Notes: generated by a model not told the origin, from the sequence alone. 64,000 nucleotides of DNA from Actinomucor elegans (GCA_026027325.1 JAMSLZ010000003.1:806001-870000); one strand, 5' to 3'. Numbered from the stretch's first letter, positions 48,556 to 62,299 are shown. Made by a program: numbers and translations.

Positions 48556-49458
48556 AGTATTCAAGCCAAATAATTAGAAATAAACAATCACTGTATTAGA
48601 TACCTTCGCCTTGGGGATTCTATAGATTTGTAATTGCAAAAATTATTGATCTACAATTTTTAATTCGAAACAAATGGTTCAGCGCAAAATCCTATTCAGA
48701 ACACAGTATTTCCAAAAAGTAATATAGCAGGTAGAACGCATTTTGCTAAAGAACCAAAACTGATGTATTTTTAGCTCATTTTTTTTTAAAAAAAAAAAAG
48801 AAAAAAAATACAATGGGACTCTTTTTATTGTTTTTAAGAATATATAGTTTTAGATCATTCAATTTAATTAGATAACTACATTTTAACCATAGCAACTGTC
48901 CCTGAATAGATGTTTCAAATATAAAACTTTAGTCACGGCTTAACTTCATTGATCAGTCACTATTTTATCTGATACAAACGCAGGACACAACAGCAAATCC
49001 ATATTATATCACTACTCCCTTTTTTTTAGGCTGCATAAACCCCAATCTTTCTTGTATCGCATTGACACCAACCAAAAGTGAAAAAAAAACGACGCATGGT
49101 ATTAACTGTCATCTTTTTTTTTTTTTTTTTTTTAGTATCCAATCATATTTTTCCAATCCAAATGTGAAGAAAGTAATTTTAAGGGTATATTGAGATGCAT
49201 ATTATATATCCAGCAGAACCAAGGTTGATTTGAGGCGACATTCAATATCCAAACATTCAGCATTGATTTTGCTAAACCAGCGACTTTACTTTTTTGGAAA
49301 TACTGTAATATTAGAAGGTAGAATAAGCCTTCTCTTTTATGCGAATTACTACTACTAGGAAACGTGACTTGTTTCCCGAAAATCCAGTCACAGTAACCAG
49401 CAATACCATAAACTTTTTTGGATTTGATTTCCTTTTTGTTCAGATCAACCCTTCCCTA
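48556..49458. other. Intergenic region with dispersed repeat B
   Basis: It contains repeat B copy 2, adjacent T and A runs near 48781-48800, and a T run at 49114-49133. An in-frame open stretch from 49339 precedes the DUF2039 gene but is treated as 5' leader. Confidence 0.45.
48945..49180 (+). repeat. Dispersed repeat B, copy 2
   Basis: It aligns in the same orientation with 31035-31340. Shared blocks are ATCTGATA-AAA-GCAGGA, ATATCACTA, TTTTTTAGGC, ATTGA-ACCA and TATCCAATCA. Copy 2 carries a longer T run. Confidence 0.6.
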
Positions 49459-50147
49459 ATGTCTACTTACGAGAATAAGGGATCCAGCCGTAAGGGCAAC
49501 AATTCCAAGAAGGGGCAAGCTCATCAAAACACAACAAGTTGGAAGGCTAACAAAAACTCGAAAAAGTCTCGCGAGATCGCTGCTTTACCAGTCTATGGTC
49601 TCTGTCAACGTTGTACCGACGTTATTTTGTGGCGCAAAAAGTACAAGAAGTATAAGCCTTTGACTACTGTGAAAAGATGGTAAAGAAAAAGATAGTTTGA
49701 ACAATATATTATCAAGAAACTAATACCTATAATATAGTACATGCTGTCAAGAAAAAGCTATCAAGGAAGCATATCATGTTTTGTGTGATAATTGTGCACG
49801 TACCAAAGGTGTTTGCGCAAAGTGTTTGGAATCCAAGGAAATTCTTGTTAGGTAATGTTCTGTCTCAAAGGAACTATTGAATAAATACTGAACTTTTTTT
49901 TTATAGCAAGGACGAAATCAAGACGAATGCTGACGAGATGAGAGAAGGACAAGAGTTGGAGCGCATGTTGAATAGAATGACACTTCGTCAAAGACGAAGC
50001 TATTTGCGTAAATTAGAAAGAGGCGATGATGTGTCTGGTATTACCAAGAATGATGACAGCGACTTTGATTTTGAAGATAGTGACTTGGAAGAAGAAGAAG
50101 AAGAGGAAGACGAAAAAGAAGATGAGGAAAAGAAAGAGAAATTGTAA
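49459..50147 (+). CDS. C9orf85-like DUF2039 zinc-binding protein
   Basis: The start MSTYENKGSSRKGNNSKKGQ is chosen because the family begins near this basic segment. It continues AHQNTTSWKANKNSKKSREI and LPVYGLCQRCTDVILWRKKY KKYKPL, then (after an intron completing Cys) VKRCTCCQEKAIKEAYHVLC, DNCARTKGVCAKCLE and a helical region ending in a Glu/Asp-rich tail (EEEEEEEDEKEDEEKKEKL). The repeated CxxC pairs match the conserved DUF2039 pattern (human C9orf85: CQRC...KC..C...CRPCA...CAKC), implying bound zinc. The molecular function of the family is not established. Two introns (near 49680 and 49853) keep frame. It is convergent with OST3. Confidence 0.88.
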
Positions 50148-50311
50148 ATTACAGATGTTAAATACCCTTTTCCCCTGTAGCCCTTCTACATAGCATTATA
50201 CATATATATAATAGAAAAATAAAGACATTTGTAATTTATTTCAATAGCCAAAAAAAAGAGAGAGAGTATAGGATATGTGTTTTTTTTTCTGTAGAAATAC
50301 ATTAGTGCTTT

Positions 50312-51591
50312 TTAAATGAGAAGCTTGAAAGGATATCCTCCATTCTTGACTTTAAATAATGCCAACAAAGCACTAAAGATGAAGATAAGACATCCCATCC
50401 AAAGGTAAACACCGAAACGTTGACGGTTCTGGTCATCGAAATGAGGTACAGATTTAATCAAACCGATCAGAGAGAAAGCAAGGATACCGTCTAGCGAAAA
50501 AAAAGGAGTTAGTGTAGTTTATATCAATAAACGTACTGTACTTACAAATACTGGCAACGATTTGAGGTTCGACACCAAGTTGAGTAGAGAATCTATCATT
50601 CATGTGTTAAATGTCTGACCTTTTTTTGGGGGGGGGGATTGACCATGTAAACTTACCCTGCTGCAACATAGTTGATTTCTCCATTCTTACCAGGCATGAC
50701 AAAAGGTGGAGTACGGATACGGTTCCACATATAACCAGAAGTAAAGGTCAAGATGATCAAGATGGAAATAATTGCCCAAGTGTTCTTGTGATAAAAGATG
50801 AAGCTAAAATGACGGTACATGAGTTTGAGAACAGCAGCAGCACCAACAGCCAAAAAGAGTTTAGTAGCGAGCTTAAAGTAGTCAACGGGACGAGTAACAG
50901 GTACATTGTATCCAGATTCTCTAGCCAAAAAGCTTGCAAAATTTTCTGCAGAAAATCCACTATTGAACAATTGCATTAGCATCTATTTAGGACCTATCCT
51001 AGCAGGCATTACCTTCTAGCTAAATCATATTTGACAAAATCTTTATGTTCACCGGCTTTTTGAGGTGGGAAATAGAATACATTGGGAGCAGAAACGATTT
51101 TGAGCTATCACTGATCGATTAATTATCTTTGTTTTTTCCAGTTGCATATTTTTTTTGTTTTTTTTTTGTTTTACTTTCTGATAGATGGCTTGACCGTCTT
51201 TGAAATCCAAGCGACCAAAAAAGAGATCTTTGTTATGCTTCGTCTTTTGGAAACTCTTTGCTACCAAGGTGTATTCAGGGTCAAACTCACTAAAATAGTA
51301 TTTGACGCGTCAATATGCATCTCATCCTCCATTCTGATGGAATCAAGTAGCTTACCGACAAGGCAAACAGTTGAACTGAGAGTCAAGAGCCGTTAATAAA
51401 ACAACCATGCCATAATCGCGCTTTCCTTCAGTAAATCTATCGTAGCTGTTCGAGTTCAAGTTGATGAGTCCATTATTACTTTCTGCAAGTGAAATTAGCT
51501 TTTCAGTTTTAGGATCAGGCTTTTGTGTATAGACAAGTCCAATAAAGAGGAGCTGAATAAACGCCAAAACAAGCGTAGTAGGTCTCTTCAT
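50312..51591 (-). CDS. OST3: OST3/OST6-type oligosaccharyltransferase subunit
   Basis: The signal peptide MKRPTTLVLAFIQLLFIGLV is followed by a thioredoxin-like lumenal domain with CxxC at residues 75-78 (FNCLPCR). Four membrane segments come after that: PVDYFKLATKLFLAVGAAAV, WAIISILIILTFTSGYMW, an Ile/Ala/Leu-rich segment (IYGILAFSLIGLI) and LWMGCLIFIFSALLALF, ending GGYPFKLLI. The short motif MWNRIRTPPF between TM2 and TM3 is typical of Ost3/TUSC3. In the ER it is an OST subunit whose redox-active CxxC aids glycosylation of certain sequons. There are several introns. OST3 versus OST6 is not resolved. Confidence 0.94.
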
Positions 51592-53210
51592 TGTTTAATA
51601 GAGGTAAAGGCAAAAGAATGAAATGTATTGTAGCACTAGTCTCATCTTTGCCTGCCGTTGTTGTTTGCAAGTTGTCATTGGCTAATTTTTGATAGCAATT
51701 GAATTCCTTGTAAATGGAGTCACACTCCGTGCCATAGTATTTGGGAAAAGCAAGCGCAATATACTATGTTGGGATAGTCCGCTTTGTTCAGTTCTGTATT
51801 GAGCTTTCTGTGTCATCATTCAATGAAAAAGATGGGGAAGGCGCGTTTGATTTTCTACTAATGCTCCATAATTATGATTAACGGCACAGGATGTTATAGT
51901 AAATTTAGTTATCAACGACAGCGACAATATACAGAGTGCTAGTTTCATTGGTTGTTGAGTTTTAATCCGAAATTTACTATTATTATGCCCTCAACAAAAA
52001 ATATACATTTTTTTTTTCAAACGTATTTAATTATTTACAATGAAATGTTCTTTTTTCTAATTTGGGGTAATTATAAAATAAAATAAAAAACATTATTATA
52101 AATGAATAGGCTTTTATAATTCTACAATAGCATAAAAAGGAGAGCTAAAACTCCGACATACATAGTTTTTTATGCTCTTGAACAAACAACTTGTTTTAAA
52201 TGTTGTTAAACAAATTATAACCAAATGAAGCACGTACTTTTTACAGTTTTAATTAGAAATAAAAGACAGAACAATGCCTATACCATCGTCCTTTATAAAC
52301 TTAAACCTGTAATTATAAATAGAAGTATCGCCCTGTTTATATTGGTCACCGGCAATTGCAATTAATATCCACCACCCACCACCACTGGTCCCTTCTCGAC
52401 AAAAAACCATATTGATTTTCAGACACATTTAACTCGCTAGTGGAATGAGTTGGTTTTTTTTTGAGCTTTGAAAATTATATAGTTAATTTATCTGATTAAA
52501 GTTTTATCTTTGAACACCAATGAAGAATAGCGTTATTTAACTCCGACACCAGCGCGTTTTTTTTACATTGAGAATCGCAATTTTTCTTCTTGTCTCTTTC
52601 TCAAATCTATCTTATTGAGAAAAGGATGATACTTTCTATAGTTTCTGTTCATGCCTACAATGTTCAGTCATGCGACTATTGTCTTTTAAAACATTTAGAT
52701 CCTAGAAATTAGTCAGAAAGATGGTCTGTTTTTATTGGTCTTCAACAATCAAACGGTTGGCTCTTCCTTGGTTCCCTCGAAAAAAAAATTACCGAGATTT
52801 TTCAATTGTAATCTCATTCAGTAATGAGTCCGAGATAGCGCTTATTTGATCGAATCTACGAAATCAATGTACAATAGAAAAAAAAATCACGTGGTTTCGA
52901 GAGGACTATAAATCAAAACAAAATCGTTACAGTGGAGAGGCAGTAAAAACTCCGACGCATTCACTTTTTTTCTCTGTCCAGAACGAGTTTTCTCTACAGT
53001 TTTACATAAAACTTGCTTTACTCGAAAGAAAATGTAAAGTTCCAAAGCTTTCATTAAACTTACAAAACTCAAATATCCATTTTTTTTGTCTTTTTTAAGT
53101 GTGGTCTTAATTTTTAAGATATAAAAATTTCTAGGCTCAAATTTTTGAAAATTTTTCGGTTTAGAAAAATGGGGGGAGGGGAGGGGCAGGATATGCCTTT
53201 TTGACGTGCG

Positions 53211-53283
53211 CGATTTCAGCGATGTCGATCCAATGTCGCATCAGATCAGTAAGTCATGTTTAAAATGAACTGCTGCATCTGTT
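53211..53283 (-). repeat. Reversed copy of repeat-A core and arm
   Basis: The blocks GATGTCGATCCAATGTCGCA, TCAGATCAGTAAGTCATGTT and TAAAATGAACTGCTGCATCT are the reverse complement of the repeat-A arm-core. Confidence 0.6.
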
Positions 53284-53684
53284 AAGCAGCGTATTTAGAC
53301 TCGAATCGACGAGTTTGTTGCACATTCACACCCTCTCGCTTGATTAGCTATTTGTTAATCGCGCAAGGACTTGTTAGTCTAATAACGCGTGCAAGTAAAA
53401 CTCAGTATCGCATGGTGCGTCAAAAAGATAATAATCATGCGGCAAGATGTTTTCCCGCAAAACAAAATAAAAATAGTTACGGGTGCGCGCGTGTGCCAAT
53501 TTAGAGTACAACAACATCTCATGTTTCGACCAAAAGTGTCTCGTTCTCGATCCACACTACTTTTGCCTCGACTGAAAAATGAACGGTTATTATTGTTCTC
53601 ACAATTGCTTATATTCCTCTCACGTTGCACCATAAATTTTTAATTGACAGGCACCCCCAATATGAAGCGGAGTCCTTTTTTTAT

Positions 53685-53686
<2 letters not shown>

Positions 53687-53723
<37 letters not shown>
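53687..53723 (+). repeat. Poly-T tract (37 nt)
   Basis: An uninterrupted T run in intergenic sequence. Confidence 0.9.
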
Positions 53724-53725
<2 letters not shown>

Positions 53726-54440
53726 AGTTGTGATATAACTGTCAAATCACGTAATCAGTCGATAGATAGGATATATTTTTGAGAGGCTCTTTATATTTTC
53801 CTTTCCAAGCGATGATAGTCGATTGATCCGTAATTAGACACTAGACGCTTATCAGTAACTAATATAAACTTGATATTGTACTGCATATCAGTCAACTCCT
53901 ACTAAAAGCACTAACTGCCAAAATAAAAAAATATGGCCTGTCTTCCCAAAAAAAAATAAGGCAATTTCCAAGAATTCCCACTTTAATTCTCATGTAATAC
54001 AGGCTATTCACTTCAGCTCAGGTACTTTATTTTTTGATAACAAGAAACTCTAATTTGCAAGCAAATCCTTTTAATAAGAGATTCACTGGTCGAGTAAACA
54101 GAACTCAAGGGCCGCTTGGATCAAGAAAATTTCCCTTGTAATTAAGAAAAGATAGGAGGAAATTTTTGACCAACTATGCTACAAAAGTGCATGAAACCAA
54201 GCCAACTATAAACCATGTGCAGTCCCCCCTGATAATATAATATAGATGTTATATATAGCTCAATTCAAAGGAAGATCTTTGAAATGCGGGTATTTATTAT
54301 TAAAAAAAGATCTATTCTACATATTACAAAAGGGTTTGGTGAGTGGGTTATTTGTTAAAAAGAAAAATATATAAGAGCATAGAAAAAAAAGCATAAAAGA
54401 AACGTATATACATGTTATAAATAAAATAAAAAGAAGCATT

Positions 54441-56264
54441 CTATCTCGAGAATTCACGAAGCGCTCTAGCACGCGAAGAAGATGATTCCGAGGATACAGA
54501 ACTAGCACTTGAATTGGTTTTGGGAGCGCACATCAAAGGAAGACGTTTGCGAGGTAATTCGACCACAATGCGCTTACGACGTGTATTTTCACAGCAAGAA
54601 GCATCACAGAACCAAGCTTCTTTGGAGGCTACAAACTCGTCTGTCAATTCACCACTACTGCAGCATTTCTGATGATAGGCTTTAGGACATCCTTCACAGC
54701 GTACTAATACATTGCCTTGCCAAGAATCTTTGCGTTGACAGCCAGAGCAGTACAATTGAAGCACCGGACGTTCTCTTTCGTCAATAGATTCTCTTGTGAA
54801 AGCTGTAAGATCAAGACGTGGCAATTTACAAGCAAAACCATAACCTTTGTAATCACATCCATGTTTACTAATGGGAAGGTTAGTATCATTGATGGGAAAG
54901 ACTAGTGGATGAATAACAACTTACTTGCAGAGGGTACGTTTGCCCCAAGGTCCAGGACGCCAATTTACACCCTCAGTCGTGCCACAGTAACGACACCAAT
55001 CCACACTTGCTTTTGTGAGTTTTTGATAGATAGTAGGATAAGCGGTAGGGCGCGGAGGGGCTTGTGGCATATTGTTATTATTGTTATCCTCTTCGGCTGT
55101 GAGTTGAGGCTCGGCATGATGCTGGGTAGTCTTTTTGTTCTTTTTGGGTGTATATTTAACAGGTGCCTTAAAGTCCTCATCCTCTTCACTTGCAGAATCC
55201 GAATCCAAAGCCTCTTCTTCTTCTTCATCATCCTCTTCCCATGAAGTAGTTGAAAACATGTCTTCTTCTTCATTGAAAGTTCCAAGTTGATATTCAGATG
55301 CCGAAGTCAAATTATCAAATCGGCTGTGTTCCATAATAATAGTAAAAAAAAAGAGTTAGTTCAAACAGCCCATTAATAGTCCAATTTTTATTCGTAAGCT
55401 TACCTTTGATCATCTTCGGATTCTTCGCCATCAAAATAATCGGATGCAGTTTCAAATAAGGTAGAAAACATATGGGACGATACAGGCGAATTACCAAAGG
55501 TTCTAGAAGTACGTTGCTTCTTGTTGATGCGGTCTTGAAGCACAGAATCAGAACAACGACGCTTGGCTTGTAAAAAGTAATCCGATTCACCTTGGCAAGG
55601 GGGTGTAGGTAAATCACTGTAGGAAGTTTTAGCAGCCATCTTGACTTCTTCGTACGAACTGGTAGTAGTTTGATTGCAAGTAGTGCTGGCAGTAGCCAGA
55701 TCCAAGCCAAAATCAAAAAGATGATCATCCAACAAGAGTTCACTGGGGGATTCATGAGGCGAGAAACTAGTAAATGGCGGAGTAGATACCATATCGGACT
55801 CATCACCGCAAGTGGATGACGAAGAGCACTCTGAAGGCGACATTTCTCGATAGTCTGTAATCATGGCAGGAGAAAAGAAGACATCCTTGACAAGATCTTT
55901 TTGATTTTGTTCAATGGTATCATAAGTAATAGTAGCATTCTCTAGAGTATGATGGATAGGTACACGATGCATAATAGGGTACTGAATGGGGGGGTTAGAT
56001 GCAGTTTAAAATGCAAACTTGAAAACTTACCTGTCTATGTACAGTAGGATAGCAAGGATAATAATTTTGTATAGACATGGAAGGAACCACGATAGGAGAG
56101 ATCTCTGGAGACATGGTCCAAACGTCTTTAGATTGACGTTGAATGGGTGTAGATGGGATTCTATGATATGCAGGACGGTAAACAGAATACTTTTGTTGTT
56201 GTTGCTGTGGTTGTTGATGGTGATGATGAGGATAAGGCTTAATGTTGGTCATAATGCGGTTCAT
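54441..56264 (-). CDS. GATA-like zinc finger plus PHD finger regulator
   Basis: The start MNRIMTNIKPYPHHHHQQPQ leads into a long Gln/His/Ser/Pro-rich, probably disordered half, including PPFTSFSPHESPSELLLDDH and DYFLQAKRRCSDSVLQDRI. Acidic and Lys-rich stretches follow. The first zinc module is WCRYCGTTEGVNWRPGPWGK then RTLCNKHGCDYKGYGFACK. It is GATA-like (C-x2-C-x18-C) but has His where the last Cys of LCNxCG is expected. After LPRLDLTAF a PHD-type module follows (LYCSGCQRKD, VRCEGCPKAYHQKCC, EAWFCDASCCEN). The tail is basic, then Ser-rich, ending REFSR. Introns at HRQ/YPIM, DQR/SRF and LCN/KHG keep frame. It is predicted to be a nuclear chromatin-linked regulator. The target is unknown. 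Confidence 0.88.
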
Positions 56265-59200
56265 GAAAGTGTAAATTTTAAAGAAAGTCTGATAATTAAA
56301 GAAGAATATTCATCCACAAAGATAAAGAAGAAGAGGAAAAAAAAAAGTACGGTTTTGCAGTGATGAGTCTTTTTATATATAGGTGAGAATAGTGGGGGAA
56401 TACAAGGTACGACCTAGACTAAAAAGAAGGGAGATCCTTTACTTGGGGGGAGGGGATTACTGCCCGCGCGCGAGTTCATTTATTAGCTAAAAGGAAGAAC
56501 GTGCCTTTTTATTTAAGTCTTGTCCTACTATTCGATTCGTCAGTGCTCATTCTCCGACCTAAAAGAGAACAAGGCAACTTGAGTAGAAAATGTCTGCATT
56601 TCAGTAATGTATGTCGATTGAGTAAGGGCTTAACAACATCGTCTTTTTTTTTCCAGATATGTATAGCTGAATAGGATCTTATAAGCCCTACTGTTGTTTT
56701 GCTTCCGTGTCTTAATTGAAGCACATGCAGCACTGAGGTTGCACACCTCGTGCACTACCATTTTAACCTATTATTTCACATCAGGCTTTTTATGCTATGA
56801 TTAGGCAGTTACTATCATGATGAAAATCCAGGGCAAAAAATGTCAAAAAAAATCTACACGTTGCTTTTTCGGCGCGTATATTATGAAAAACGTGGGACTA
56901 CATAAATCAGAAACACTGCATTTTAGATGTTCTTGCTATTGAAAATTTTTCTCTCATGACCTTTTCTTTTTATTTCAAGCAGTGATACAAGCTTTATATT
57001 TTGTAACTCCAGTAAAGTATCCCAATAAGATGGTTATTTCCGTATTGGTTAATGACCTTTCCAATCACAGTCAGACGATATCAATTTCTGTTTAAAGCTT
57101 TTAGTCTTTTTTATATGCAAGCTGATTAGATATAATTTTGAATTCATTCTAATGAGCATTCTGGGTATGGCTGTGTCTTTCTCCTTGAGCCATAAGTATT
57201 CACTAAAAATTATTAAAAAACGATACTTGCTATGCTTACAGTAATCGCTTGTTAATGACTATAAACCAAACAACTGGGTAATTCTTGTATGTTACATAAT
57301 TTGCTATAAATAAAACACCTGTATTCAAACGCTATTGTCTGATCAAAGCTTTTGTATTCGTTTCGCAAGGGTGCTGAATATGAAGCCTATGCAGCTCATT
57401 TAATTGGATAGAACCTTATTCAATTGAACGAATCGAGAAAGTACCTTCGTATTAGGCAAAACTGGCGCTAATGCGTTCAGTGGCTCAGATATATTTGTAG
57501 GTTTGGAGGTTTACAAAGAGAAAGAAATTTATTTCATGAGTGCTTGGTTGACATCATTTTTTTATGCATCATAATCCTAGCTGCACTTTATTCACTGCAC
57601 AAGATCCTATTAGCCTGAACAGGATTCCTTTTTTTTTGCAATTGAATGCGCGCATATACTAGAACAACTGCCTTTAATCAAAGATAGACGTGAGATTGCC
57701 ACAAGCAATTGGCTTCGAACTCAAAAAATAACGCTATAAACCTTGTCTTTTTTTTTTAGAAAAAAAAAAAAGGTCGTACCGAGTTTAAATCAGATTGAGC
57801 ACATAACTAATGCTAGCTTCCCTTGATGAAAAAAGAACAATGATCTAGAAGGGATTGTCTGTTATTCTTTGCTTAGTTTAGTTCAATGTCAATCTTGGGC
57901 TAATTCAAAAAGACGAAAGGCTAAATACACTTTCAGTGACCGTCGATTCGTGTTCCACCAACAGAAACACAGAATTCTGAATTAGATAAAAAGAGATATG
58001 CGCTATTTAGTGTCTCTATAACTGTAAACCACTAAAGCGCCCCGGATTGACATCTTGATTATTTGAATTCACACTGGTGCATCGCGGGTTTATTGATGTA
58101 GCAAACGGGAAGCAATTTTTTCCCCCGACTCACAATGAACTACGGTCTTGATCTCCGCGAAACATAACGAAATTTTTTCGTTTTTTTTTTTGTCACAAAA
58201 ATCAATCGGCTGTCAATCATATAATTTAAAAAGTGAATGATGTGATTTGCTTTTTTATTATTTCACATAACATTTCTCACTTGTAAGCCTTTGTGCAACA
58301 TCCTGTCCTACATTATTCTGATTAACAAGATCTGTTCGATATCTTAGAAATAACTAATCATGTGCTGATATGACTGGTCTGTGGATAATTGTGATTTCAG
58401 TAACACCATCTGATACACCCTAAAAGGATAATACCGCACCTTCCACTTCAACGCTATGTATTCAGGGCACAGGCCATTACGCATTCGAGTCACTGGGAAC
58501 AGTGTATAGAGTTGCATTCATTATTAACACATACTATTAAAACACTGCTATTACAGCTGCAGCTGCTGCTATATGAGAAAATGCCAAAATGTGTGGGAAT
58601 ATCACGCCAGCATATTGGACCAGAAGGATTTACCTAGAAAGGTACAACCCCCAAAAATCATTTTGAAGATCCTCTTGTGTGTAACTGATTGCTCGGAGAG
58701 AGAGAGAGATAATTTCAACAGGGAAAACGTGGAATGGTACCTTGCAAATGATTCTCAGGGCGAGAAATTTTTTTTATACATGTACAAATTGTATTTCCTA
58801 AATCAATATACTGACTGTATTTCTTAAATCGATATACAGCCTGTATTTCATAGACCAAAAGAAGAAAAAAAAAAGATTTTATCTTGATCAAAGACTCTGT
58901 ACAGAAAACGACCATCGATTTTTTTTAGATGGTAATTATACAAGCAAGATGTCAATAAAAACGTGCGCTTTTTGTACCCGTTTTGAGTATATATATTGCT
59001 GCCTATTCTAATTCCAGACTTTGCTTGTTTATAAATATACATATGGAGACTAAGCTTAATATCGTAAAATTGAAATCAAGATCCAGCAGCCATTGGAATC
59101 CCCGCTCATTTTTGCTAAATATACATTTAATCAAATAAGGTGCACTTTCTCGTTCAACTCGAGTTTGATCTGCATTACATAACAAAACCCTGCCTGAATG

Positions 59201-59493
59201 CCATGCAAATAATATTAGAAAAACGTGGTAAAAAAACGCGCTACGTTTTATTATGGCATGAGCGCCATCCTTATTGTTTTAAAGAGGAGTCAGCAAAGTA
59301 AACCTTATAGTCTTTCCTACCAGATCTGCCGTCAAAACTAGTCTCGTACCATATTTTTGATTCTATATCCGAAAAAAGTTCAAGATCCCTCCCCCCCCTT
59401 TTTTTTATTAGGGTGCATCATTTTATACAAAATAACAATAAGACATGGACTGTATTGCGAACCCAATCCCGGGGTTTTTCTTCAATGAACACA

Positions 59494-59900
59494 GTAGCTC
59501 ATTCTGAACACGACACACGCTTTCAATGAGACATTACACCGAGATCGATCGAGTAATCTAACAATAAATAAATAGCGCGCCATCTAGAAATATACCGCTT
59601 ATCATTTCCAAGGATAATATACTTCTTATGCCAAGACTAAATAAAGGCGCTAGCAAATAAAGTGTTCCATTCTGAGCATGGACTACTCATTTGATGCACG
59701 ATTAGGCCGAGATCCGCCGAGAGATCTATCCATGATTATATAGAATATGTAATACATTATTAATCATGAGCGATCTTGATGATGACCATCCTATGTTAGT
59801 ATTATACAAAATCCAGTAAACATATTTAACAGTTTATTTTGAACGTGGAATATTAATCTGATGCGACATTTAGAAGGATCAGTCAAGAGATTTACCTTGA
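59494..59900 (+). repeat. Repeat-A array, three units
   Basis: Cores CCGAGATCGATCGAGTAATCT, GGCCGAGATCCGCCGAGAGATCT and GGATCAGTCAAGAGATTTA are spaced about 165-170 bp apart. They are preceded by CATTCTGA.CA or ATTTTGAACGTG arms. Downstream, TATATCATTCGGTGTGCAAT near 60124 resembles TACATCATTTAGTGTGCAAC near 26414 after the array at 25440. Confidence 0.6.
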
Positions 59901-61694
59901 AACGAACATGTCTATTCACTAGCATAGTAATACTTATATTTGTACTCCGCCATCTGTCTTTGTTGCAGGCACGTACTCTATTTGAAAGACATAGCTCACA
60001 AGTTACGCGGATTTAATACGCTTGATGGTATATCCACATATTTTAATAACATTTTAATAATAATCGCAACAGAAGATATGTTTATACTTCGAAAATTCAA
60101 AAAAGATCTGTTAAAATAATCTTTATATCATTCGGTGTGCAATTCAAATTCTTCATCATCTATGTCAGTAAGCTTTTTGCGTACCAATGGTACTTTATTA
60201 TAATCCTTTCTACCTTGATCTTTCTTTTAAATTACAGGTCATCGTTTTATCCTCTCTGTTCTCATTTAGACACATGCACACTGCGCTGTGATTAAAGAAA
60301 ATAATTTTCAATTTCTATTGCAAACTATACGGCAAAGTTTATGTTGCAGGGCTTACTGAAAGGACCGATAGTATAAAGACTAACGGCTGTTGTTGTGACG
60401 GTCCAACTATACCAATTGTGTTATGTGTAAAACCAGTCGAGGTAATGTTTGCAAAACTACAATATACCAAAGTAAAGACACAATCAAAGTATCGAGACAA
60501 GCTTGAGCGAAAAACCAATAACTGATAGAAGATTTATTTCTCAATGTCATAAATGCTCACTTTTCTTTTCTTAGGTAATCAAATCCAATTCAATACGATG
60601 TATATGTCAGAAAAAACTGGAAACAATAAAGCATACAAAAGCAAAAGTTACTTAATGAGTACAACATTAGATACTGATTGAAAAACTATTGACATTTTCA
60701 AAAAGGAAAAAGTGTCGCTGACTTCAGTAGAATAGTGCAACTCAAAAAATTGAAACTAGTGCAAAGTACTGCAAAAAAAAAAGTAAACCTGATCAAAATA
60801 TTTCAACTCGTTTTTTATATGTCCTAAAAAATCCATTTTGTGTATTGACTTGCATACACATGGTTTTTAGATGCTGCTTTAAAAGATATTGTGGAAAGTC
60901 GTGCGAACTATTAATCAACTGTCAACTAACTAAAAAGAAAAATTGAATATGCTAGAAAATCAAAGAACGAAAAAAAAAAAATGAAAATCGTGCACGGTCA
61001 GTAAACGAAAACTGAAATAAATATCGCTCTAGTCAGATATCGAAATAACAATGTTTCCTATAATGTTACTCTTGATATAGTGACATTTTCTTTTGAAAAT
61101 TAGGTTCTACTAACATGAATAACGTTATGCTCGATATACGATTATTAAAATTTTTTTCGAAAAACACTACTGTATTATTATCAAGGGGTTGTTTTTTATT
61201 GGATATCCGCTTGATACAACATTCTTCCAGGTTTAATCCTTAAAGCATCGATACCTAGTAGTAGTTAATTCCAAAGACCTTCAGCTGTATATAGTGCATA
61301 TCATATTATGGCTTGGTGTTTTGAGTGCTTGATATACTGATATTCTTAGTATAGTGGTAGCCTTTAGTTATAGTTTACTTTGAGATATTACTGTAGTAGC
61401 TAAACGACTTAGTACCAGCTGCTCAAATGCTAGTAATTCAATATATAGTAGAAGCATATTTGAAAATCCGCCTATTGGTAGCTTGAGCACTACTGTATGA
61501 AATATTTGATTTCGGTCAAGTATTGCATCTGATTTGTAGCTGATGCTCAAAACCAGTTACTAGTACTACTGCTAGCACTACTATTTCATTTATCAAAACT
61601 TGAATCCATTTTATATTACCTTGGTGGTTTCTATATTATGTATGCATTTGTAATTCACAACTCTTTTTCTTAACCATACATAATGAAAACCTCG

Positions 61695-61696
<2 letters not shown>

Positions 61697-61727
<31 letters not shown>
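61697..61727 (+). repeat. Poly-T tract (31 nt)
   Basis: An uninterrupted T run in intergenic sequence. Confidence 0.9.
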
Positions 61728-61728
<1 letters not shown>

Positions 61729-62297
61729 GTTCAGTGTTACTAAGCCATATACCGCTAAAACAAGAGCTTTCTGTACAAGTAGCATTTCGTTAATTTAACT
61801 CCAAAAGAAAAAAAAAATTATAAAACCAGTTAGAGATCCAAAAAAGCTCAATGGTACTAATATAAATATAGCCCAAAGATGAGAGGTCCTGTTACGCATG
61901 GTACTTTATTTTTAACATTGATCTTTGGTAAATGAAATAGTGATACCACTGTAATATACACGATGCCCTCGCTAGATATAAATCGCACAAACTCTTAAAT
62001 TAAGCCTACTGCGTACCAAAGCGTTTAAATCTAATCCGACTCGTAGATAAAACGTGTGTTCTTTGAGTAACAAGTATAAAAAAATGAAACCGTATTCCCT
62101 ATTGATCTTGAACGTGTAAGATAATCAATGATAATACGCAAACAAGAGGCGCAGCTGAACTTTCAGCATAGTTTTCTAGTGCGAATAGTGCTATACAGCT
62201 CCATAAGTTAATTAGGATCTAAAACATTATTCATGAGTTATTGTTTGTTAGTGCTTGCAAGTGCTTGATAACGATCGAAGCTTGACATGGGTTTTCT

Positions 62298-62299
<2 letters not shown>

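Larger units (their letters stand above)
51592..54440. other. Intergenic region, no gene recognised
   Basis: This AT-rich interval has a G-rich patch near 53170, a reversed repeat-A core (53211-53283) and a 37-nt poly-T (53687-53723). The open frames on both strands at 53380-53640 overlap each other and look fortuitous. Confidence 0.5.

Noticed and set aside
49339..49458. Upstream extension of the DUF2039 protein
   Set aside because: The frame is open, but the family begins near MSTYENKGSS, and the upstream residues look like translated 5' leader.
53379..53643. Overlapping open frames on both strands
   Set aside because: They overlap in opposite orientations, have no motif or splice context, and sit in repeat-flanked intergenic DNA.
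58573..58827. 84-codon ORF with GAGAGA run
   Set aside because: The composition follows a simple GA repeat and AT-rich sequence; no splice signals or motif.
60361..60425. tRNA-like segment near GACCGATAGTATAAAG
   Set aside because: A short stem GACCG/CGGTC is present, but there is no B box (GGTTCGANNCC) and no full cloverleaf.
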